A stretch of 6,373 nt of DNA. Source: an uncultured Collinsella sp. (GTDB lineage Bacteria; Actinomycetota; Coriobacteriia; Coriobacteriales; Coriobacteriaceae). The stretch spans positions 1 to 6,373 of the forward strand of contig USHR01000107.1 in the NCBI GenBank assembly GCA_900554495.1. The letters run 5' to 3'. This document shows, piece by piece, positions 1 to 6,288 of the stretch. The position numbers were made by a program, and so were the translations under genes. Numbering within the stretch: position 1 is the stretch's first letter; every line of letters starts with the position of its first letter. Under the pieces are notes generated by a model, which was not told the DNA's origin, did not search any database, and was given only the letters and a program-made list of their open reading frames with translations.

Positions 1-1646
1 TCGTCATCACCGCCGACAACGTGTTTTGGTTCCTGGTCGCCTTTGAGCTCATGTCGCTGACCTCGTACTTCCTGGTCGTGATCGAGGAGAACGAGAACTC
101 CATCCATGGCGGTTGGCTCTACTTTGTGATCGCGCACGTGGGCTTTGTGCTCATCATGGCGAGCTTCCTCACCATGACCAACTTCGCCGGCGGCTCGTTT
201 GCCTTTGCGGATTTCCGCGCTACGCAGTTTAGCCCCGCGGTCGCATCCGTGTGCTTCGTGCTCGCCTTCTTTGGCTTTGGCGCCAAGGCCGGTATCATCC
301 CGCTGCACGGCTGGCTGCCCAAGGCGCATCCCGAGGCGCCGTCCAACGTGTCGGCCCTCATGTCCGGCGGCATGATCAAGATCGGTATCTTCGGTATCCT
401 CAAGGTGGGCCTCGACCTGCTCTCCGCCTCTGGCGTTCAGGTCTGGTGGGGTCTTATGGTCATGGTCTTCGGTGCGATCTCGTCGGTCCTCGGCGTGGCC
501 TTCGCCCTGCAGGAGCATGACATCAAGCGCCTGCTGGCCTATCACTCCGTCGAGAACATCGGCATCATTCTGCTCGGCGTCGGCGCCTCCATGGCCGCCA
601 TGGCGCTCAACTCGGTCGGCATCGCCGTCCTGGCTCTGATGGCCGCCCTCTACCACACGTTTAACCACGCGATGTTTAAGGGCGAGCTGTTCTTGGGCGC
701 CGGTGCGCTGCTGTACTCCACGGGTACGCGCAATATGGAGAAGATGGGCGGCCTGTTCCGTCGTATGCCGGCAACGGCCATCTGCTTCCTCGTTGGCGCG
801 CTTGCCATTTCGGCCATCCCGCCCTTCAACGGCTTTGTGTCCGAGTGGTTTACCTACCAGTCGTTGTTTAACGCCGCCATGCAGGGCGACAAGGCCGTCA
901 TGATCGTGGCCGTGTTCGCTGCCGTCGCACTTGCCATTACCGGCGCGCTGGCTGTCACGTGCTTCGTCAAGGCCTATGGCGTCTCCTTTGCCTCCGCGCC
1001 CCGCTCCGAGGCCGCGGCTAATGCCAAGGAGGTTCCCGCCCCCATGGTGTTTGCGCAGGGCCTGCTCGCGGCCATCTGCGTCGTGCTGGGCATTGGCGCT
1101 CCCGTGATCGCGCCCGTGCTGGTCGATGTCGCCGCGTCCGTGCTGCATCCGTACGGTGGCGTGTTTGCCGCCGAGGGCATGGAGCTCATGAACCAGTACT
1201 CCGGCGCTGCCACCTCCACGCCCGCGATCGCCATTGCGCTCGTTGTGCTCGTCGGCCTTGCCTGCGGTTATCGCAAGCTCAAGACCGTCGGCAAGGTGCA
1301 GAAGTCCCAGCCGTGGGCATGTGGCTATGCTCCCAACGAGCATATGCCCGTCGTGGCCACGACCTTTGCCTCCGAGGTGTCCTGGTTTATGCAGCCGCTC
1401 TACACGCTGCGTGACCGCTGCACGGCCGTCTGCTGGTCCATCGCGCACTTCTTCCAGAAGCTCACCGGTGTGGCCGAGGCTGTGGAGCCCGTACCCGACA
1501 AGGTTCTCGTCGATGCCCCGCATAAGGGTGTCGAGAAGCTCGCCGATCTCGCGACTAAGCTCGAGGGCGGCAACTACAGCATCTATATCTGCTACATCGT
1601 CGCGGCACTCGTGGTGTTCCTCGTGCTCGCCGTGCAAATGGGTTAA
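1..1646 (+). CDS. hyfB: Hydrogenase-4 subunit B, proton-translocating antiporter-like membrane protein (5'-truncated)
   Basis: This is the C-terminal part of a large polytopic membrane subunit of hydrogenase-4, related to NuoL/M/N and HycC. The reading frame is open from base 3, so the true start lies upstream; the GTG at 21 is an internal Val codon. About 547 codons are seen against about 670 in E. coli HyfB, so roughly 125 N-terminal residues are missing. Counting from the codon at 21, the antiporter-family residues are visible: Glu9 in FELMSL, Lys89 in GFGAKAGIIPLHGWLPKAHP, His96, Lys120 in GGMIKIG, the HxxxH-like pair His212/His216 with Lys220 (YHTFNHAMFK), and Glu275 in PPFNGFVSEW. After the transport core a polar stretch (about 415-515, with PWACGY) is followed by a last hydrophobic helix (about 518-540), as in HyfB/HycC. 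It sits 12 bases before hyfC. HycC is the nearest alternative, but the downstream hyfD-E-F genes favour HyfB. Confidence 0.93.
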   Translation, partial: VITADNVFWFLVAFELMSLTSYFLVVIEENENSIHGGWLYFVIAHVGFVLIMASFLTMTNFAGGSFAFADFRATQFSPAVASVCFVLAFFGFGAKAGIIPLHGWLPKAHPEAPSNVSALMSGGMIKIGIFGILKVGLDLLSASGVQVWWGLMVMVFGAISSVLGVAFALQEHDIKRLLAYHSVENIGIILLGVGASMAAMALNSVGIAVLALMAALYHTFNHAMFKGELFLGAGALLYSTGTRNMEKMGGLFRRMPATAICFLVGALAISAIPPFNGFVSEWFTYQSLFNAAMQGDKAVMIVAVFAAVALAITGALAVTCFVKAYGVSFASAPRSEAAANAKEVPAPMVFAQGLLAAICVVLGIGAPVIAPVLVDVAASVLHPYGGVFAAEGMELMNQYSGAATSTPAIAIALVVLVGLACGYRKLKTVGKVQKSQPWACGYAPNEHMPVVATTFASEVSWFMQPLYTLRDRCTAVCWSIAHFFQKLTGVAEAVEPVPDKVLVDAPHKGVEKLADLATKLEGGNYSIYICYIVAALVVFLVLAVQMG

Positions 1647-1651
1647 GGAGG
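1644..1651 (+). promoter_or_regulatory. Ribosome binding site of hyfC, overlapping the hyfB stop
   Basis: TAAGGAGG is a near-perfect Shine-Dalgarno sequence 7 bases before the hyfC ATG. Its first three bases are the hyfB stop codon. A ribosome ending hyfB therefore lies over the hyfC initiation site, which suggests translational coupling. It also fixes the ATG at 1659 as the start. Confidence 0.85.
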
Positions 1652-1658
1652 GGAGAGC

Positions 1659-2585
1659 ATGAACAACATCGTACTTGCCGTTCTGCAGGGCGTGGTCGTC
1701 ATGGCCGTCGCACCGTTCTTCTCCGGTCTCGGCCGCGTGATCCGCGCCAAGATGCACAACCGTCGTGGCCCCGGCATCATGCAGGACTACCGCGACCTGG
1801 CCAAGCTCTTTGCGCGCCCCGAGTCCCAGAGCGAGGATGCGAGCTTTGCGCTGCGCATCATGCCGCCGCTGTTCTTCGCCGTCGCCTTTATGCTCGCGAT
1901 GGGTCTGCCGCTCTTTACGGCACAAAGCCCCATCCCGGTCTTTGGTGACGCCATCACCATCATGTACAGCCTGGCGCTCGCCCGCTTCTTCTTCGCCCTC
2001 TGCGGTGTGGATTCGTCCAACGCCTACGCCGGTATCGGCGGCGTCCGCGAGCTGCTCATGAGCGTGCTCATCGAGCCGTCCATGCTGCTGGCGCTGTTTG
2101 CCGCCGCCCTGGTTTGCGGTTCCACCGACATCGCCACCATGGGTCAGCACATCATGACGGGCGCCATCGACGCGCCGGTCGCCGTGATCCTCGCCGGCAT
2201 CGCCTTTGCGATTGCCTGCTACATGGAGCTCGGCAAGCTGCCGTTTGATCAGGCCGAGGCCGAGCAAGAGCTTCAGGAAGGCCCGCTCGCCGAGCTTTCC
2301 GGCCCGTCGCTTGCGATGGCCAAGCTCGCCATGTCTATGAAGCAGGTCCTGGTCGTCGCCTGGTTCTGCGCGATCTTCGTCCCCTGGGGCGAGCCCGCAA
2401 CCGTAGGCGCAGCCGCCGTTCTGGGCGCAGTCATCTTCCTGGTGAAGTGCCTTATCGACTTTGTCGTATGCGGCGTGATCGAGAACTCCTGCTCGCGCTC
2501 GCGTTTTAAGGTTCTTGGCAATCAGACCTGGGCCGTCGTGGGCATCGCCGTTCTGGCGTTTGTCTTCGTGGTCGTCGGCGTGTAG
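1659..2585 (+). CDS. hyfC: Hydrogenase-4 subunit C, NuoH-like membrane anchor subunit
   Basis: This 308-residue membrane protein belongs to the NuoH/HycD family (respiratory-chain NADH dehydrogenase subunit 1) and is close in length to E. coli HyfC. In the family it is the membrane base on which the [NiFe] and FeS subunits dock, and it links redox chemistry to the proton-moving subunits. About eight hydrophobic segments can be seen. Family marks are RRGPGIMQDYRDLAKLF at 35-51 (the short form of the first cytoplasmic loop of NuoH), GIGGVRELLMSVLIEP at 125-140 with Glu131 and Glu139, and the acidic loop ELGKLPFDQAEAEQEL starting at Glu190, with PFD at 195-197 and Glu200, 202, 204, 207 and 212 before LSGP. 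The C-terminal IENSCSRSRF motif (274-283) is also typical of the HyfC/HycD group. The start is set by a strong ribosome binding site. It is 15 bases upstream of hyfD in the same operon. HycD would be the alternative name, excluded by the neighbours. Confidence 0.95.
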   Translation: MNNIVLAVLQGVVVMAVAPFFSGLGRVIRAKMHNRRGPGIMQDYRDLAKLFARPESQSEDASFALRIMPPLFFAVAFMLAMGLPLFTAQSPIPVFGDAITIMYSLALARFFFALCGVDSSNAYAGIGGVRELLMSVLIEPSMLLALFAAALVCGSTDIATMGQHIMTGAIDAPVAVILAGIAFAIACYMELGKLPFDQAEAEQELQEGPLAELSGPSLAMAKLAMSMKQVLVVAWFCAIFVPWGEPATVGAAAVLGAVIFLVKCLIDFVVCGVIENSCSRSRFKVLGNQTWAVVGIAVLAFVFVVVGV

Positions 2586-2595
2586 GAGAAGGGAG
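2584..2595 (+). promoter_or_regulatory. Ribosome binding site of hyfD
   Basis: The purine run AGGAGAAGGGAG begins within the hyfC TAG stop and ends 5 bases before the hyfD ATG. It contains two overlapping Shine-Dalgarno matches, AGGAG (2584-2588) and AAGGGAG (2589-2595); the second is better spaced. It supports the ATG at 2601 as the start. Confidence 0.7.
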
Positions 2596-2600
2596 AAACA

Positions 2601-4058
2601 ATGTCATTTGCAGTCAGTCTGTCCCTTCTCGGCTTGGTCGCTATCGCGGCCCCGATGGTGGCCTCGGTGCTCGTCGCCCTGTTCCCCCGTCCGTACGCCA
2701 AGTGGTTCAGCGTTTTGGGTGCCGCCGTCTCGACGGTCTGCACCATCGCCCTCGCCGCGAATTTCGCTGGCGCCGGCATGCCCGACACGCAGGTTCCCCT
2801 GATCTCGTTTGGGCAGACCCTCGTCATGGGATTCACCTTCGATCGCATGAGCACGCTGCTCGCGCCCGCCTTTGTGGGTATCGGCCTCCTTGTCGTGATC
2901 TATTCGATTCCCTATATGAGCGAGAATAACCGTGAGCATCCCGACGCACCGCGTCGTCGCTTCTACGCGTACCTCGCGACCTTCATCGGCGCCATGGCCG
3001 GCCTTGTGTACAGCTCGACCCTTTTGGGCCAGCTCGTGTTCTTTGAGATCACGGGTGCCTGCTCTTGGGGCCTCATCAGCTACTACATGTCGCCTACGGC
3101 CAAGAAGGCCGGCATGAAGGCCCTGATCATTACGCATATCGGTGCGCTCGGCCTGTATCTGGGCGCCGCCATCGTGTTTGCCCACACCGGCACCTTCGCC
3201 ATCACCGCGATTGCCGGCCTCGACGCCAAGCTCAAGGCTATCGTCCTTTTGCTTGTGCTGTTTGCGGCCTGGGCCAAGTCCGCACAGGTTCCCATGTACA
3301 TGTGGCTGCCTTCGGCCATGGAGGCGCCGACGCCTGTTTCGGCCTACCTGCATGGCGCCTCGATGGTCAAGGTCGGCGTGTGCGTGTTCGCGCGTGCACT
3401 CGTCTCTGCCGGCGAGATTCCCGAGATCGTGGGCTGGGTTGCCATTATCGACGCCATGGTCACCATGCTCTTTGGCTTCCTTATGTACCTGCCGCAAAAG
3501 GACATGAAGCGCCTGCTGGCCTTCTCCACGATCGCTCAGCTCTCCTACGTGTTCTTTGGTCTGGGCCTCTCCGTGTTCGGAAGCCAGATGGCGTTTAACG
3601 GCGCCGTCGAGCACATCTTCAACCACGCGTTCACCAAGACCCTGTTCTTCCTCATCGCTGGCTCTCTCAGCTTCACGCTGGGAACCCGTATGCTGCCCAA
3701 GATCCAGGGCCTCATGAAGAAGTACCCGGTCACGGGCGTGGGCTTTGCGGTCGCCGCGACCGCTATCGCCGGCGTGCCCCCCATGAGCACGTTCTTTTCC
3801 AAGTTCCAGATCATTTCCGGTGGCTTCGCGGTTGGTGCTACCAACACGGTCATCTTTGTCCTCGTGTGCGTCATGGTCGTCGAGACCGTCGCCACCTTCG
3901 CATGGTTCCTGCGTTGGATGGGTAAGGTCCTGCCCGGTGAGCCGAGCGAGACCGTGGCCGCCGGCCAGCCCCTTCCGCGCGCCATGGCGTTCGTGTTCGT
4001 CGTCCTCATGATCATGGTCGTCGTCGCCGGTCCTCTGTCCTCTAGTTGGATGGGTTAG
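2601..4058 (+). CDS. hyfD: Hydrogenase-4 subunit D, NuoL-like proton-translocating membrane subunit
   Basis: This 485-residue protein with about 14 hydrophobic helices is a member of the proton-conducting antiporter family shared by complex I, Mrp antiporters and group 4 hydrogenases; E. coli HyfD is about 479 residues. Key residues visible are Glu149 in VFFEITGACSWGLISYY (conserved TM5 Glu), Lys226 in AAWAKSAQVPMYMWLPSAME (TM7 Lys), His251 and Lys257 in YLHGASMVKVG, Asp301/Lys303 in QKDMKRLLAFSTIAQ, His342 and Lys346 in FNHAFTKTLFF, and Lys401 in PPMSTFFSKFQI (TM12). The KSAQxPxxxWLPxAMxxPTPVSA pattern is NuoL-like, unlike the KAG(I/L)xPxHxWLP form of HyfB and HyfF. A separate hyfD is absent from hydrogenase-3 operons, so the gene helps define the type. 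It ends 10 bases before hyfE. NuoL or MrpA/D homologues are the alternatives; length and neighbours argue against them. Confidence 0.94.
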   Translation: MSFAVSLSLLGLVAIAAPMVASVLVALFPRPYAKWFSVLGAAVSTVCTIALAANFAGAGMPDTQVPLISFGQTLVMGFTFDRMSTLLAPAFVGIGLLVVIYSIPYMSENNREHPDAPRRRFYAYLATFIGAMAGLVYSSTLLGQLVFFEITGACSWGLISYYMSPTAKKAGMKALIITHIGALGLYLGAAIVFAHTGTFAITAIAGLDAKLKAIVLLLVLFAAWAKSAQVPMYMWLPSAMEAPTPVSAYLHGASMVKVGVCVFARALVSAGEIPEIVGWVAIIDAMVTMLFGFLMYLPQKDMKRLLAFSTIAQLSYVFFGLGLSVFGSQMAFNGAVEHIFNHAFTKTLFFLIAGSLSFTLGTRMLPKIQGLMKKYPVTGVGFAVAATAIAGVPPMSTFFSKFQIISGGFAVGATNTVIFVLVCVMVVETVATFAWFLRWMGKVLPGEPSETVAAGQPLPRAMAFVFVVLMIMVVVAGPLSSSWMG

Positions 4059-4062
4059 GAGG
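4057..4062 (+). promoter_or_regulatory. Ribosome binding site of hyfE, overlapping the hyfD stop
   Basis: AGGAGG is a full Shine-Dalgarno core lying 6 bases before the hyfE ATG. Its first two bases are the last two of the hyfD TAG stop, again suggesting coupled translation. Confidence 0.85.
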
Positions 4063-4068
4063 TAGGAC

Positions 4069-4722
4069 ATGGGTTATTCGTTAGTCAATATCCTGGGCGG
4101 TCTTCTGATCGTGACCTCCACCATGGTGGTCGTCTCGAAGACCATCCCGTCCGCCATCAAGTGGTACGCGATCCAGTCGGTTGTCCTGGTGGGCGTGCTG
4201 CTCACCCTGGGCCTCACCACCGGTGCCACCGAGCTTCTCATGTGGGCCGCGTCGGCCTTCGTCACCAAGGTGATCCTCGTTCCGTTCATTCTCAACCGTG
4301 CCTACAAAAAGATGGGTTCGCCTGCCGATAGCACGCTGACCTCCTCCATCAAGCCGGCCTGGACCATCATCCTCACCGGTCTGGAGGTGGCCGTCTGCTT
4401 CGCGGTGGTCACGCGCCTGAGCCTGCCCACCGCCGAGGTGGCCACTCCGGCCCTCGCTATTAGCTTCGCTCACTTCTTTGTGGGCCTCACCTGCATCATT
4501 TCGCAGCGCAACATCATGAAGCAGATCTTTGGATACTGCCTTATGGAAAACGGCAGCCATGTGACGCTCGCGCTTTTGGCCCCCACCGCTCCCGAGATCA
4601 TCGAGATCGGTATCGCCACCGACGCCATCTTTGCCGTCATCATCATGTCCATCGTCGTGCGTCGCATTTGGGACGACTCCCACTCGCTCGATGCGCGCGA
4701 CCTGTCCGAGCTGAGGGGGTAG
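4069..4722 (+). CDS. hyfE: Hydrogenase-4 subunit E, NuoK-like small membrane subunit
   Basis: This 217-residue membrane protein matches HyfE in length (E. coli HyfE is 216) and in strongly conserved motifs: ASAFVTKVILVPFI at 61-74, SQRNIMKQIFGYCLMENGSH at 145-164, and EIGIATDAIFAVI at 179-191. About six to seven hydrophobic helices are visible. From residue about 140 on it resembles NuoK: the RN and G..xMxN pattern, a second helix with an acidic residue in its centre (Asp185, at the place of NuoK Glu72), and an ending LSELRG much like the NuoK C-terminus. In the family this subunit lies between HyfC and the antiporter-like subunits and carries part of the central charged axis. The N-terminal half has no NuoK counterpart. 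Codon 5 is TTA, the only in-frame TTA I found in the window. It lies 3 bases before hyfF and carries the hyfF ribosome binding site in its last codons. Confidence 0.95.
   Translation: MGYSLVNILGGLLIVTSTMVVVSKTIPSAIKWYAIQSVVLVGVLLTLGLTTGATELLMWAASAFVTKVILVPFILNRAYKKMGSPADSTLTSSIKPAWTIILTGLEVAVCFAVVTRLSLPTAEVATPALAISFAHFFVGLTCIISQRNIMKQIFGYCLMENGSHVTLALLAPTAPEIIEIGIATDAIFAVIIMSIVVRRIWDDSHSLDARDLSELRG
4713..4719 (+). promoter_or_regulatory. Ribosome binding site of hyfF, inside the end of hyfE
   Basis: GAGGGGG lies 6 bases before the hyfF ATG, wholly within the last codons of hyfE. It is a weaker match than the sites of hyfC and hyfE. The 3-base gap between the genes means hyfF translation is probably tied to hyfE. 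Confidence 0.65.
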
Positions 4723-4725
4723 TCC

Positions 4726-6285
4726 ATGGAAACGTTGATTCTCGCCCTGCTCGCGACTCCTTTGGTGTTCTCGCTGGTCATGGCGTTTTTGCCCAAGAAC
4801 ACGTCCTATAACGTGTTTGCCGGTCTCAACCTGGTCTCCGTCGCAGCCGTCCTGGTGCTGTCGATTGTGACGGCCGGCGACGTCCTTATGAGCGGCGACA
4901 CCGCGAGCGCTCTTGGCCTGTGGTTCCACCTCGATTCGCTGGGCGCCATCTTTGTGCTGCTCATCGGCTTTATCGGTTTTCTTACCGGGCTGTTCTCGCT
5001 GCCCTATGTAAAGGCCGATATCGAGGAGGGCTCCATGCCCGCCGAGCGCGCCAAGCAGTATTTTGCGCTGTTTAGCCTGTTTGTGTTCACCATGCTGCTC
5101 GCGTGCCTGTCCAACAACATGATCCTCACGTGGGCCGCCGTGGAGGCAACCACGCTTTCCACCGTGTTCCTCGTGGGTATCTACAAGAACAAGACGGCCC
5201 TCGAGGCTTCTTGGAAGTATGCGATGGTCTGCACCGCCGGCGTGGCCTTTGGCCTATTCGGTACGCTGCTCATCTACGCCAACGCCGCCGACGTGATTCC
5301 CAACGCCCACGAGGCTGCATTCCTGTCGTGCGTGCTGCCGTATGCCGACCAGTTCGATCCGACGCTCATGCGCCTCGCCTTTGCGTTTATCGTGATCGGC
5401 TTTGGCACCAAGGCCGGCCTGTTCCCCATGCACACTTGGCTGCCCGATGCCCACTCCCAGGCCCCGAGCCCTGTCTCGGCCCTGCTCTCTGGCGTGCTGC
5501 TTAAGTGCGCCATGCTTGTGATCATGCGCTTCTACGGCTTTACCATCCAGGCCGTGGGCGCCGAGTATCCGCAACTTTTGCTGTTGATCGTCGGCACGCT
5601 GTCCATTTTGGTGGCGGCGCTTTCGATGTTTCGCCAGGACGACCTCAAGCGCCGCTTTGCGTACTCGTCTGTGGAGAACGTGGGCGTTATCGCCCTGTGC
5701 CTGGGTATCGGTGGCCCACTGGGTATCGCCGCAGCCCTGCTGCACTGCGTGTTCCACGGTTTTACCAAGACGCTTGCCTTCTGCGTGTCCGGCAACATCC
5801 AGCACGCCTTTGGTACGCGTAGCCTGACTAAGATTCAGGGCGTCGTCGAGGTTGCTCCCGCAACCGCCGCGCTCGCCGTCCTGGCGCTGCTCGGTCTTGG
5901 TGCCTTCCCGCCCTTTGGCATGTTTATCTCCGAGTTCCTGACTTTTGTCGCCGGTGTTACCGCCGGTCCTATGTGGCTGGTCGTCGTGGTCGCCCTCGGT
6001 CTTACCGTGGCCATCTCCGCGCTCACCCGCATCGCACTCAAGTCGGTATTCGGCCATGCGCCCCAGGGCATGGGCAAGCATGAGGCCCCGGCGCTCATGC
6101 TTATCCCCGAAATCATCCTGGCTGTCATGATCTTGTGGTTTGGCATCGCCACCCCGCTGCCCCTCGTGCACGGTGTGGAGACCGCGACCGGCATCGTGCT
6201 CGAGCAGAGCACCGAGGAGCTTCACGCGACGCCGATGTACCGCGCTGTGTTCGGTACCGAGACCGCTCAGAGCGAGGTGGAGTAA
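4726..6285 (+). CDS. hyfF: Hydrogenase-4 subunit F, NuoM-like proton-translocating membrane subunit
   Basis: This 519-residue polytopic protein (E. coli HyfF is about 526) is the third antiporter-like subunit of the operon. It carries the expected residues: Glu140 in LTWAAVEATTLSTVFLVGIY (TM5 Glu), Lys229 in GFGTKAGLFPMHTWLPDAHS (TM7 Lys) with His236 and His243, Lys260 in SGVLLKCAM, Asp305/Lys308 in RQDDLKRRFAYSSVENVG, His340 and His344 with Lys348 in LLHCVFHGFTKTLAF, and Glu403 in PPFGMFISEFLTF (TM12). Its KAGxxPxHxWLPxAH motif is shared with HyfB rather than HyfD. A polar loop of about 30 residues (186-214) lies between two helices, and the last 30 residues are polar, so the chain ends outside the membrane. 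The family role is proton movement in the membrane arm. HyfB or NuoM are the alternatives; the position between hyfE and hyfG and the length fit HyfF. Confidence 0.94.
   Translation: METLILALLATPLVFSLVMAFLPKNTSYNVFAGLNLVSVAAVLVLSIVTAGDVLMSGDTASALGLWFHLDSLGAIFVLLIGFIGFLTGLFSLPYVKADIEEGSMPAERAKQYFALFSLFVFTMLLACLSNNMILTWAAVEATTLSTVFLVGIYKNKTALEASWKYAMVCTAGVAFGLFGTLLIYANAADVIPNAHEAAFLSCVLPYADQFDPTLMRLAFAFIVIGFGTKAGLFPMHTWLPDAHSQAPSPVSALLSGVLLKCAMLVIMRFYGFTIQAVGAEYPQLLLLIVGTLSILVAALSMFRQDDLKRRFAYSSVENVGVIALCLGIGGPLGIAAALLHCVFHGFTKTLAFCVSGNIQHAFGTRSLTKIQGVVEVAPATAALAVLALLGLGAFPPFGMFISEFLTFVAGVTAGPMWLVVVVALGLTVAISALTRIALKSVFGHAPQGMGKHEAPALMLIPEIILAVMILWFGIATPLPLVHGVETATGIVLEQSTEELHATPMYRAVFGTETAQSEVE
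6274..6280 (+). promoter_or_regulatory. Ribosome binding site of hyfG, inside the end of hyfF
   Basis: GAGGTGG lies 8 bases before the hyfG ATG and within the last codons of hyfF. It supports the ATG at 6289 as a real start, only 3 bases after the hyfF TAA. Confidence 0.6.
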
Positions 6286-6288
6286 CGA

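Noticed and set aside
21..23. GTG at 21 as the start of the first gene
   Set aside because: The frame is open up to the window edge, the upstream codons read VITADN as part of the protein, and about 125 residues of the family N-terminus would be lost. No Shine-Dalgarno precedes it.
1647..2600. Terminators or internal promoters between genes
   Set aside because: The gaps are 3-15 bases and filled by ribosome binding sites, with no hairpin plus T-run and no room for a promoter.
2604..4070. A 488-residue open frame on the minus strand covering all of hyfD
   Set aside because: Its translation is made almost wholly of His, Arg, Asp, Glu and Gly with no family resemblance, the product expected when a GC-rich hydrophobic gene is read backwards. 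hyfD on the + strand is clearly the real gene.
4081..4929. A 282-residue open frame on the minus strand opposite hyfE and the start of hyfF
   Set aside because: It is a shadow of strongly coding + strand sequence, low in complexity and without motifs.
21..6285. DNA repeats formed by hyfB, hyfD and hyfF
   Set aside because: The three genes are related at the protein level only, by ancient duplication. I see no long shared nucleotide blocks, so they are paralogues and not repeats.
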